Of a stretch of DNA of 64,000 nt, positions 25,643 through 36,272 are shown in pieces (position 1 is the stretch's first letter; every line of letters begins with the position of its first letter). This DNA is from Azolla caroliniana (lineage: Eukaryota > Polypodiophyta): positions 20,832,001-20,896,000 of the forward strand of contig JBHGNT010000014.1 of NCBI GenBank assembly GCA_043228905.1. Direction: 5' to 3'. The notes beneath the pieces are model-generated. The model worked only from the letters and a program-made list of their open reading frames with translations. It was not told the DNA's origin and ran no database searches. Position numbers and translations under genes: made by a program.

Positions 25643-25694
25643 GACCTTGTGCAAACTAGTTTCGCTCTAGGTAGAGCTCATCAGTGCCAAGGTC
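25643..25694 (-). ncRNA. Type I hammerhead ribozyme
   Basis: Read 5' to 3' on the minus strand. Stem I 5' strand GACCUUGGCA, core CUGAUGA, stem II GCUCU-ACCU-AGAGC (5 bp, 4-nt loop), core GAAA. A 2-bp stem III follows: A-U and C-G closed by loop UA. Then comes the cleavage triplet GUU and stem I 3' strand UGC-A-CAAGGUC, which pairs with the 5' strand apart from one bulged A. Every invariant core base is present. Predicted cleavage is after the GUU, between 25654 and 25653. Very short stem III type I hammerheads are a known feature of Penelope-like elements, which fits its position just downstream of the RT frame. Confidence 0.92.
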
Positions 25695-25728
25695 ATTTAC
25701 AACAAGAGGGTAGGTTTATATAGGGGGA

Positions 25729-25731
<3 letters not shown>

Positions 25732-25766
<35 letters not shown>
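25732..25766. repeat. (GA)n tract in the 3' region of X
   Basis: CT on the element's sense strand, between the RT stop and the ribozyme. Confidence 0.9.
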
Positions 25767-25769
<3 letters not shown>

Positions 25770-25917
25770 GGAGTTTAATGATGGGAGAGAGGGAAACGGG
25801 GAATTGTGATAGGTAATGGATTGGTTAGTGAAAGTGGGTTAGAGGGGGGTTATATGTATGTACATGATAAGTGATAGGTGGGGGTGGGTGTGGGGGTGGG
25901 ATAAAAGGCATATAGTA

Positions 25918-27487
25918 TTAAGTGGGAGTTTTTATGGATTTATATTTAGTTTTGACGAGAAGGGAATGAATGGACTTAGACTTAGTCCAACATATGAAGG
26001 GTCGCGGTAGTTCGGATAGTTGGGGATGTGTGGCTAAATCTGTGTGGAGGTTTTCTAGCATGTCGTGAATTCCTAATCTAGGGGTATCTTTCGTATACCT
26101 AAGTTTGAAGATGACAGGTATAAGGGTACTTTTAGGTTTTCTACTAAATACTAGTGATTTCCTAGCGTTAAATGGCACCTTTTTATAATTCTCTAATATA
26201 AAAGAAAGGGGATACCCTCTCTTAACTAATCTACTAAAAAATAGTTTTTTCATTCGAAGGAAACCTAAGGGGGTACTTTCTCTAATTAGGTATCGTTTTA
26301 GTTCATTAATAATAAAATGACGTTTTAAGTGAAGGGGGTGAACTGACGAGAATGAGAGATATTGGTAGGCATTTTGGGGCTTTTGGTAGCAATTAAAGGA
26401 GAAATGTGAATTCTTTAGGTTAATCCATAAATCTAAGAACGGTAATCTAAAGGGAGAAGTGGTGATGGTAATTTTGATGCAATTATTAGTGGAGGTGTTA
26501 TAGAACTGGAGGTAATTTTCTAATTCGGGTTTAGTACCTGTCCATATCCCGAATGCATCATCTATATATCTAGTGAAATAAAAAAGATTAGGATGTGATG
26601 GCTGGGAGTTCTCTAAGTGAGCTAAGAATAGGCATGCATAAACTACAGAAAAATTACTACCCATGGCTGTACCCTTGACTTGTTGATAGATCATGTCATC
26701 AAAGGATAGAAAGTGATATTCTAATGTGAGTGCGCTAAGTGTATAGATAAGGTTAGTTTTAGAAGATGAAAAATGTGGGGTAATCATTTTTCGTAAAGCT
26801 TGGAGTCCTAACCTAGGGGGTATGCTGGGATATAGAGATTCAACATCAAAGGTGAAGATAAAGCTATTAGGGGGTGGGTTGAGATGTTCTAAAGTCTGGA
26901 CAAGGGAATGTGAGTCTTTCAAATATTGCTTTTGAAGGAGAAGGATAGGCATGAGTTGGTGGTGAAGCCATTTTGATGTTTGTTCAAAAAGGGAGTTATT
27001 GTATGAGCAAATAGGTCTAAAACCTATTGGGTTTTTATGGAGTTTTGGGAGGAAATAGATATTGCATACTTTGTACCCTTTTGAGGGTTTATGTAGTATG
27101 TAATTGGCTTCTATGTTGGATAGGGTACCAAGATGGTTATTAACAATGTTTTTCAATCTATAGGATAATTCCTCAAGTGGATAGTGGGAGACTTTTTTAT
27201 ATGTATTAGTATCAGAAAGGTGTTCTATAGCTTTGTGATAGTACGTGTCCTTATCAAGAACACACACTCCAACATTCTTGTCAGCAGGTAGGATTATGAT
27301 TTTGTTGTTTTTCTTAAGAGATTGTAAGGCTAGTGATAAGTGAGGTGCAATCCTAGTGGGTTTTAATTTGAGTGTATGAAGTGTGTCTCTAAAGATAGTT
27401 TGGTGTTTAGATATAATGTTTTCTAAGGGAGTGTACTTAGTAGGAGGTTGCCAACTAGGGTTAGGTAGCTTAAAGGGAGGGTTTCGA
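25918..27487 (-). CDS. Penelope-like reverse transcriptase, 5'-truncated, no GIY-YIG
   Basis: The frame is open for about 522 codons from the 27488 junction to the stop at 25918. The first 73 codons precede the first GTG-type start and are clearly coding (LPADKNVGVCVLDKDTYY is the usual entry to this RT). Motifs in order: YFLPKLHKNPIGFRPIC, FTFDVESLYPSIP (catalytic Asp), KGTAMGSNFSVVYACLFL, FTRYIDDAFGIW (catalytic DD), LPFLDLWI. The set, with YIDD and AMGS, is typical of Penelope-like elements rather than LINEs or LTR elements. The C-terminus RPFICWTKSKSIHSLLVKTK matches the linker that normally precedes the GIY-YIG endonuclease, then the frame stops. No endonuclease motif was found in the next 500 nt in any minus frame I read. 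The lack of stops suggests recent arrival or selection. Confidence 0.85.
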
Positions 27488-27614
27488 CCTGTGTCTGTTT
27501 TCGACCTGTTAGGGTTTTCTTCTCAAGAGTAAATGTCTGCAACAGAGGTTCTCAACCCTCGCGCTCTGATACCATGTAAACGTGAGTGTTTGCGGAAGCG
27601 TAAAACAGAGAACA

Positions 27615-27683
<69 letters not shown>

Positions 27684-28014
27684 AGAACGTAATTTCAAAA
27701 TTATATCAAGACTCTGTATCCACACTGGGCTAAGTAGCACTATTTATACAAGTCCTCTTGGGACTGACAGAAGTACCATGTACTTCAATGCTCACACGAG
27801 CATCTGACACTTACTACGAGACTATAGCTACCTAGTAGTCTATCCTATACTAGGCTTCCGATTGGACTGCCGGTTACGGATTGCACCCAGCCTCCACTGC
27901 TTGCCGGTTCGGTTGCTCACCGTCATACCGATCCGTTTCGCCCGATCCGTCTCGCTTACCGGCTCCGGCTTATTCAGCCGATCCGGCTCCGGTTGAGCTT
28001 GCCGCTCAACAATA

Positions 28015-29839
28015 ATGAATACTCAAATGGGGAGCGCTCTCCCTACCGAGAAGTTGGATCGAAACAACTTCGCATATTGGGAGTACAAGATGCACCAATA
28101 CCTTGTCAAACAAGGCTATTGGAGCTACATCAAAGGAGCGCATGAAGACCGACCCGCCGAAGCGGCTCCCGGATACACGACATGGGAGTAAGCCGCAAGC
28201 CGCGTGATGTATTGTTTGGCGACATGTGTTCACGACCACATGCTCGGTTATATTCGAGAAGCCAAGATGCTGAAGGAAGCGTGGGAAAATCTACAAAAGA
28301 TTTTCGCCGCCAACACGACCGCGAGGAAGCTTCAACTCCGCCAAGAGTTGAACAACATTCAACAAAAGGACATGTCCATCACGACATACACCATGAAGAT
28401 AAGGAGCTTTACGACTCGCTCGGCTTAATAAGCGTAAGTATAGATGATGATGAGATGGTGCAAATATGCCTCGGCGGCCTCGCACCACGGTTCGGCGCGA
28501 TGCGAACCGCCGTTCTAGCACGGGAGAAATCTCCCTCCTTCTTCGAGCTCCAATCAATGCTATTGGTCGAAGAAAACCACATGTGTACAAGGAGCAATGA
28601 GTCGGAAGGCCACATGCTCTACACGCACTCTAATGGAGGAAGAGGATGCGGACGAGCGAGAGGCCGATTCGGCCAAGGACAAGGCGGACGAGGTCCGACC
28701 TACGACAACAAATCCCAATTTCGGCCGCAAAATGGAGGCCAACGAGGAACCTTCGCAAGAAGGGGGAGCTTCCACTCCGGCCCGAGCCGTCAAAACGCAA
28801 CCGAATGCAGATATTGCGGAAAGCTCGGCCACCACGAAGAAGAGTGCCAAAAGAAGATGCGTGAATCAGCTTCCATAAGCCGACAACTCACGAATTACGC
28901 ACAACACTCCGACTACGAAGATCGTGGCGGAATGTATGCGCACAACTCCAACCGTGGCGGAATGTTCATGATGAAACATTGAGCAAACTCTATGTCGGCC
29001 GCTACCTCAACTAGTGCCTCCGGTCCGGAAGGCGTATGGTTCGTCGATTCTGGTGCCTCGAACCATATGACATCGCATCAAGAATGGTTCCGAGAACTTC
29101 AAAAGCCGGAACGACCCGGCTTTGTCGAAACCGGAGACGACACTACGCACCCGATTCGGCACATTGGCAATGTTCCGTTCGGAAAAGAAGGTAAGCAAAA
29201 TTACATTAAAAATGTCTTGCATGTACCTACCATTACGAAGAATTTGGTCTCCGTCAGCCAAATTGTAGAGCAAGGGATGCAAGTTCGATTTAATCAAGGC
29301 GGTTGCTTCATCGAAAAAGAGGGCCGACTCATCGCACGCGGACGAAGAGAGGGCCGGATGTTTATTCTTGATTCACGCGAGATGAAATCCGCCATGTTCG
29401 CGAACAACACGAAAGCCGACTCCGACATAGAGTTATGGCACAAGCGAATCGGCCACATCAATCTCAACAAACTCAAAGGAATGAAATCGAAAGGAGTCGT
29501 CATCGGACTCCCGACATTCAAAGAGAAGGAGATTGAAGGTGCATGCGAAGCGTGCCAATTCGGCAAGCAACACCGACACCCATTCCCGAAAGAGCGGAAC
29601 GTGAGCAAATGTCTACTCGACGTAGTCCGTTCCGACGTATGGGGACCGGCGTAGACGGCTACATTCGGCGGATGCCGATATTACGTGCTCTTCATCGACG
29701 ACTTCTCTAGGCACACTTGGATCTACCCGATGCGGCAAAAGAGCGAAGTGTTCGGACACTTCCAAAATTTCAAGAATGAAGTCGAGAAAGCCACGGCCCG
29801 ACATGTACGATGCCTTCGATCGGATGGCGGCAAGGAGTA
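28015..29839 (+). pseudogene. Copia A gag, protease and integrase start (copy 2)
   Basis: Copy of 22881-24705 carried in repeat U, with the same stops and frameshifts, so the damage preceded the duplication. Confidence 0.9.
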
Positions 29840-30298
29840 TGTTGAGAGACAAGCTCAACATCGGCCGGATCGGCTGAAGAAGCCGAGGACCGGATCGGTT
29901 GGGACTGATCGGTTAGGCCGAATGCGTAAACCGGTACGCAGACCGGTGCGTAGGTAGGACCGGATCGGTGCGTAAACCGGGAGGCCATTAGGAAAGATAT
30001 TCCGTGAGGAATATATTTGGGAGTTAGTGTAGGAGCTCTTACTGAGCATTGAAGTACTGTCAGTACTTCGGTCAGTCCTTCTAGGACTTGTATAAAAGTG
30101 TTCATTGAACACACATATGTATAGAGTGTGGTGAATAGAGATTGAGTACTTTTGTTGAATATAGTTCTTGTCTTCTCTCTCTCTCTCACTCTCTCTGTCT
30201 CTCCCGCGTATACTGCGTAAGCTCAAGCTCTCCATTAAACCTGAGTTTTCTTCCTTCTGTTCGGTCTTCATACTTGCTTCCGCACGTTACTTTTTACA
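29840..30298 (+). repeat. 5' LTR of copia C (copy 2)
   Basis: Same as 24706-25164. Primer site at 30299. Confidence 0.9.
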
Positions 30299-30370
30299 TG
30301 GTATCAGAGCGCGAGGGTTGAGAACCTCTCTGCAGCCGACACAACTTGACGAAGAAGAACAAGAAGAACG

Positions 30371-32146
30371 ATGGATAGAGGCATGGCGAGCTCGCTTCCA
30401 ACAGAGAAGCTCAACAGAACCAACTACGCGTCTTGGTCCTACAAGATGCACTAGTACCTACTCGGGCACGACTACTGGAGCTATGTCGAAGGAGCTAATG
30501 ACGTGGCACCCGAATCGACACATAGAGACTTACCGTCGTGGGAGCAATCGGCGAGCAGGGTATTATACTGCTTCGCATCGTGTGTGGGCGAACAACTATT
30601 GAGCTATGTTCGGGATGCAAAGACGCCGAAGGGTGCGTGGGAAAATCTGAAGAAGATTTTCGCCGCGAGCACCACAGCCATGAAGCTTCAGCTCCGACAA
30701 GAGTTGAGCAACCTACGACAACGCGACTTCTCGATGGCGGATTATACCTCGAAGATCAAGGATATTTGCGACTCCCTCGCCTCCATTGAGGTGAACATCG
30801 AGGAGAGCGAGATGGTCCAGATTTGTCTCGGAGGTTTGGCGTCGAAGTTCGGAGCGTTCCGAACGGCTGTGTGTACCCAGGAGAATACGCCGTCCTTTTT
30901 CGACTTACAGTCAATGCTCCTGGTAGAGGAGAACCACACGGGTGCGTCTACAAGCACGCACACCGACAACAGAATGTTGTACACGGAGGGAGATAGGCCC
31001 CGTGGACGTGGAGGACGAGGTGAGTTGGCGCGCAATGGAGGCGGCCGACGAGATCAAGGAAGAAGGCACCGAAGTGATGCCGACAGCAACTCCGGACCCT
31101 CCAGAAACAGGGGGAGTCGAAGCGATGAGAACCGGCAAGGGAAGGCCATCGCGGAGTGCTGGTACTGTGGCAAGAAAGGCCACAGGGAAAGTGAGTGCTG
31201 GAAGAAGTGCGCTGATTCGGAGAGAACCGGTTCCGGACATATCGACAAGGGAAATTGGCAGCGATCGCACTACGCCGAAGACTCCGGGAGAGCCGGAGAA
31301 GGGTCTACCTTCGTGATGAGACACGAAGCAAACTCAATGAAACAGACCACCCTAAGATCGGACAAGGTGTGGTACGTAGACTCCGGCGCGTCAAACCACA
31401 TGACGAGCCATAAGGAGTGGTTCTCGTACCTTGAAAAACCGATACAACCTGGAGTAGTCGCAACTAGAGACGACACTCCACATCCGATCGCGAATGTCGA
31501 AGAAGTTTTCCTTAGCCATGTTGGGCAGAAAGGGAAACTCATGAACATATTGCACGTTCCGACAATCACGAAGAACTTGGTCTTGGTCGGACAGATCGTC
31601 GACCAAGGGATGGAGGTTCGGTTTACACACCTCGGGTGCTTCATTGAGGAAGAAGGTCGTGTGATTGCGCAAGGGCGCAGAGACGGGAGGATGTTCATCC
31701 TCGACTCCACTGACGGCGGCACCGCAATGTTCGCGAAGGGACAAAAATCCGAGTCGGACATCGACTTGTGGCACAAGCGGATAGGCCACATCAACTACCA
31801 GCGGCTTTAAGACCTACAATCGAAACAAGTGGTGTTCGGATTGCCCAAATTTAGTGGCCGAAAGGCACAAATTTGTGAAGCCTGCCAGCTCGGGAAGCAA
31901 CACTGACTTCCTTTCCCCAACGAGCGAAATCGGAGCCGGAACAAGCTCGACCTTATACACTCCGATGTATGCGGGCCTGCACAAAATGTTAGTCTTGGTG
32001 GGAGCCGATATTTCGTCTCCTTCATCGACGACCACACGCAACACACGCGGATCTACCTCATTGAGAGGAAGAGCGAAGTCTTCGACTTTTTCCGGGATCT
32101 CGTCACGTCAAAATCGGACTCTTCCTTGTTCATCCGGAAAGGTCGA
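30371..32146 (+). pseudogene. Copia C gag, protease, partial integrase
   Basis: Gag starts at ATG 30371 (MDRGMASSLPTEKLNRTNY), with a CAG to TAG change near 30450. The frame is then open to 31810. Zinc knuckle CWYCGKKGHRESEC (about 31155), protease VWYVDSGASNHMTSHKEW (about 31370), GAG-pre-integrase LWHKRIGHINYQRL. After a stop the integrase zinc finger (CEACQLGKQH) and core (FIDDHTQHTRIYLIERKSEVF) follow to about 32100. At FRDLV the sequence jumps straight into RT, so the rest of integrase and the front of RT are deleted. Confidence 0.85.
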
Positions 32147-33660
32147 GTAGGACCGGTTAGTATTTTACTATATGTTGATGACTTGGTCATCACCGGCGCC
32201 GACCTAGGTGAAATCGACCGCGTGAAGCTCCAGCTTGCGGAATCGTTCGACATGAAGGATCTGGGGGACCTTCATTACTTCCTCAGGATCGAAGTGATCC
32301 GTACCCTCGAAGGCATATTGATCAACCAACGTCATTACATGTTGAGTATGCTCTTCAAATTCGGGATGACCGACTGTAAGTCCGTCTCGACTCCTCTGGA
32401 CAGAACTGTCAAGCTTCGTCCCGATACGGGTAAGGTATGTGACCCGACGAGGTTCCGACAAATTGTCGGAAGCCTCATATACTTGACCATCAGCCGACCC
32501 GACCTCAGTTATCTGGTCGAAGTGATCAGTCAGTTCATGGCGCGACCTACCGAGGAATACCTCCAGTGTGCGCAACGCATACTTCGGTATGTGAACGACA
32601 CTAAGGACCGGGGACTGCTATATCGGACCGGTGCAACTGCGCAGTTAGTCGGCTACACCGATGCTGATTGGGCTGGCAACGCCGCCGATCCATGTCCGGA
32701 TACGCGTTCTCCCTCGGGAGTGCCACGATCGCGTGGAGCAGTAAGAAGCAGCCGACAGTTGCACTGTCGAGCACCGACGCTGAGTACCGACGAGCGGCTG
32801 TCGCAACATGCGAAGCCATATGGTTGAAGCGGCTACTTAAGGACCTGCAAGAGGAGGTGTCAGATCCGACGACAATCTACTGCGACAACCTCAGCAGCAT
32901 CTAGCTCGCGAAAAACCCCGTTTTCCACGCACGGACTAAGCACATTGAGGTGCACTACCATTTCGTCCGTGAGTGTATCGTTTCTGCTGAGGTCGAACTT
33001 TAGTACGTTCCGACGGATCGGCAGACTGCCGACATCTTCACCAAGCCTCTTGGTCTGGACAAGTTGCGGCAATTCTCAGGTGCACTCGTATTCCGTCACC
33101 TCGACGTGCCAAACTTGAGGGGGAGAACAGTCCCGAACGACCAAGCAAGGCAGCAGGAAAGGAGCAGAGACCGCGACACCGAGTCGGTTGGCTCGGTTGT
33201 CGAGTACGACTTCGGATCGGTTGAAGAAGCCGAGGGCGGACCCGCGGAAAAGTCCGGAAGCGGACAGAAGGGGAGCAGCCGAAGGAGAGAGCCGAAGCCA
33301 ACCACGCATGGGGAAGATGACGCCATCGAGGGGGAGAAGACCGAAGACAAGTTGAAGACAGCCAACTCGGACGAGAGCGAAAACCGATCGGAGGTAGCCG
33401 AGTTGGTTCAGATGTTTGATTCAGATACGTTGAATCAACCGAGGCCCAAGCGGAAGAAAAGGCAACAGGAGAAGCGTCAACACCACAACAACAGAAGAGC
33501 TGATAAGGGCCACATGAGCAGACAAGCCGACCGGAAGGGTCGAAGCGCGCGGAGTCAAACATGTCATGGAGCGCGAGCGAGGCGTGAAGCCAGGAGGAAC
33601 CGGAGCTGTGAGCCCAAAGATCCCGAAGAGCCTCAAGTTGAGCTTGAGGGGGAGTGTTGA
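32126..33660 (+). pseudogene. Copia C RT end, RNase H and C-terminal extension
   Basis: RT resumes at SDSSLFIRKG, with YVDDLVITGADLG carrying the catalytic YVDD. RNase H ([10 protein letters not shown], then [14 protein letters not shown]) has a short deletion/frameshift near 32690 and stops near 32903 and 33002. After PNLRGR the frame goes on for about 180 charged residues to VELEGEC, and its TGA stop is bases 4-6 of the 3' LTR (33655-33660). Confidence 0.8.
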
Positions 33661-34095
33661 GAGACAAGCTCAACATCGGCCGGATCGGCTGAAGAAGTCG
33701 AGGACCGGATCGGTTGGGACCGAACGGTTAGGCCGAATGCGTAAACCGGTACGCAGACCGGTGCGTAAACCGGGAGGTCGTTAGGAAAGATATTCCGTGA
33801 GGAATATATTTGGGAGTTAGTGTAGGAGCTCTTAATGAGCATTGAAGTATTGTCAGTACTTCGGTCAGTCCTTCTAGGACTTGTATAAAAGTGTTCATTG
33901 AACACCCATATGTATAGAGTGTGGTGAATAGAGATTGAGTACTTTTGTTGAATATAGTTCTTGTCTTCTCTCTCTCTCTCTCTCACTCTCTCTGTCTCTC
34001 CCGCATATACTACGTAAGCTCAAGCTCTCCATTAAACCTGAGCTTTCTTCCTTCTGTTCGGTCTTCATACTTGCTTCCGCACGTTACTTTTTACA
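33655..34095 (+). repeat. 3' LTR of copia C
   Basis: 441 bp, begins TGTTGAGAGAC and ends TTTTTACA. Differs from the 5' LTR by several substitutions and small indels, so C is older than G. Confidence 0.9.
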
Positions 34096-35864
34096 GAGTG
34101 CTTCTCAGACGATTTCACGGCGTTCCTCCGAAAGGAAGGAATTCGGCGAGAATTCACTTGCCGACACACTCCGCAACAAAACGGAGTAGCCGAGCACAAA
34201 AATCGGCACATCCTCGAAGTAGCACGGGCCATGATGAACGAAAAGCATATGCCCAAGTCATATTGGGCCGAAGTTGCAAATACTGTCGTCTACCTAATGA
34301 ACCGGTGCACAACATCCGGCGTGCACGAGGTCACTCCGCACGAAAAATACTTCAGAAGGAAGCCGGATTTATCGCACATACGGATATTCGGCGCGATAGC
34401 GTACGTGCACATCCTCGATGAGAAGCGTCAAAAGCTTGACCCGAAGTCGGAGAATAGTATCCTCATAGGATACTCACTAGAGCAAAAGGGGTACAAGTGC
34501 TACAACCCCTCAACTCAAAAATCTCGAGTAAGTCGAGACGTCGTTTTTTACGAGTCCGCATCCTGGTACGCACCAGAGACAACTTCGCCTCCGACTCCGC
34601 TCGACCCGGAATCGGCCGAACAAGAGATCGAGGATGAAGATCGCCCTACGCGCATGATCAAAGAAAGTCCGATCACGACCTGATTGAGCGGACCACAAGA
34701 GCCTTTGAGCGATCAAAGAACATCATGGCCTAGCCCGAAGATGGACAAAGGCAAGGCGAAAATGGCGGAATATGAAGATGATCGCTTCGACGACGATGAA
34801 TCGACTCACTCACTCGACAGTGAGTTCGGCGGTTTCGAGGTACCAATCGGAGCTAAGAAAGCCCTCATCTCTGCAAATGAAAAGCTCTGCCGATCCACTC
34901 GTGAAAAGAACCCCGTAAGCAGATTCGGTTAGAACGAGTATATGGCGTACCATTACACCTTTATGATGAAGGTAGCGACAGTACAGGAGCCGAAAACCTT
35001 TTCGGAAGCCGCGAAGGAACTGCGATGGATCGAAGCAATGAATGAGGAGATGCAGGCACTACGGAAGAACGAGACATGGGATCTCGTTCCCACCTCTCCA
35101 CACAAAAAGGCGATCGGATGCAGATGGATCTACAAGGTGAAGTATAACGTCGATGGTTCTGTAAACCGCTACAAAGCTCAACTCGTAGTGAAAGGATACA
35201 CTCAGACGCATGGCATCGACTACGAAGAGACCTTTGCCCCGGTGGCAAAGATGACGACGGTGCGGACCGTAATTGCGATTGCCGCGGCGAAAGGGTGGCA
35301 CCTCCATCAGATGGACGTCAAGAACGCCTTTCTACAAGGCGAATTAGAAGAGGAGGTGTACATGATCCAACCACCCGGCTTCAACTCGAGCACCCACCCA
35401 AAAGCTATTTGCCGACTCAAGAAGCCACTGTACGGCCTCAAGCAAGCACCGCGTGCTTGGCATTCGAAGATAACGCAATATCTTCATCAAATCGGCTTCC
35501 GTATGTCAAAATAGGACAACTCATTCTACATACGAAGCGATTCTGCAAGTCCGATCATCACCTTCTTATATGTGGATGACCTAGTCATTGGAGGTGAGCA
35601 TCTCGTCGAAATCAATAAGGTCAAATCCCTCCTTTCCGACAAGTTCGAGATGACGGACATGCAGGAGCTCCACTGCTTCCTCGGCATCGAGGTAATTCAG
35701 ACTCCGGCCGGAATCATGATCTCTCAACGGCACTACATCCTCAACTTACTGTACAAGTTCAGGATGGCTGAGTGCAAATCCGTGGCAACCCTGCTCAAAC
35801 ATAATCTCAAAACTAGATGCGAACTCCGGCACCAAAGCATGTGAGGCGACTTAGTATCGGCAAT
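34096..35864 (+). pseudogene. Copia A integrase end and RT
   Basis: Continues A after C. Integrase end (QNGVAEHKNRHILEVARAMM at about 34170, then KSYWAEVANTVVYLMNRC) and linker. RT follows from KAIGCRWIYKVKYNVDGSVN through HQMDVKNAFLQGELEEEVYM to FLYVDDLVIGGEHL. Stops occur near 34681, 34930 and 35512. The reading ends at 35864, where E inserted, and resumes at 59892. Confidence 0.88.
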
Positions 35865-36272
35865 TGTAAAAGATTGCTTACGGAAGCATTAGAAAGAACA
35901 ATACACAAAGAGAGAGAGAGAGAGAGAGAGCAGGACACACTATTCTTCAAAATTATATGAATACTCTGTGCTCTGTTTTTTTCTACAACGCGCTCATCAG
36001 CGCTATTTATACAAGTCCACATGGGACTATTAGAAGTATGGTGTACTTCAATGCTCACACGAGCATCTGACACTAACTACGAGACTATAACTGCCTAGTA
36101 GTCTAACCTATACTAGGCTTCCGGTTACGGATTGGATCCGGCATACTAGCTCCCCAGCTCACCGGTCCTTACTACTTATCGGCTCGGTTGCTCACCAGCA
36201 TACCGATTCATCTTGCTTACCGGCTCAGGCTTATTCAGCCAATCCAGCTCCGGTTGAGCTTGCCGCTCAACA
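35865..36272 (-). repeat. 3' LTR of copia E
   Basis: TG...CA termini, sense-strand (CT)n tract at about 35908-35929, matches 59486-59891. Confidence 0.9.

Larger units (their letters stand above)
25401..27488 (-). mobile_element. Penelope-like retroelement fragment X
   Basis: 2,088 bp inserted in the gag of copia C after the codons for HRDLP. On the minus strand it has a reverse transcriptase frame (27487-25918), then about 220 nt, a (CT)n tract, a complete type I hammerhead ribozyme (25694-25643) and a further 240 nt of pyrimidine-rich sequence. The 5' end is truncated at 27488 with the frame still open, as expected for 5'-truncated target-primed insertion. No LTRs, terminal inverted repeats or GIY-YIG domain. 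It is bounded on both sides by 3-kb repeat U instead of a short target duplication. Confidence 0.85.
27489..30534. repeat. 3.05-kb direct repeat U, copy 2
   Basis: Second copy of 22373-25400. At its right end copia C gag continues without a break (HRDLPSWEQSASRV), so this copy keeps the ancestral right junction, while copy 1 keeps the ancestral left junction with element B. Both junctions fit an original single-copy order. Confidence 0.95.
24706..34095 (+). mobile_element. Ty1/copia element C (contains X and a duplicated segment)
   Basis: LTRs begin TGTTGAGAGACAAGC and end CTTTTTACA: 24706-25164 (copy in second U at 29840-30298) and 33655-34095. The flanks GAGTA (24701-24705) and GAGTG (34096-34100) are a 5-bp duplication with one change, in the integrase of A. 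Gag begins at 25237 and 30371. Insert X and one copy of repeat U sit between 25401 and 30534. Integrase and RT are joined by a deletion, so the element cannot move by itself. Confidence 0.9.

Noticed and set aside
25870-25905. GGGGTGGG-type repeats at the 3' side of the RT in X, possibly telomeric
   Set aside because: Endonuclease-less Penelope-like elements can sit at telomeres, but the plant telomere repeat TTTAGGG is absent and the flanks are copia gag.
22373-30534. Repeat U as a plain assembly artefact
   Set aside because: Cannot be excluded without reads, but the (GA)n tract length differs between copies, and X lies cleanly between them with distinct junctions. I kept it as a finding with that caveat.
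35990-36003. Further hammerhead cores (TCATCAG at 35994, 59605 and 6185)
   Set aside because: No GAAA partner with pairing stems nearby. Only 25643-25694 has the complete structure.
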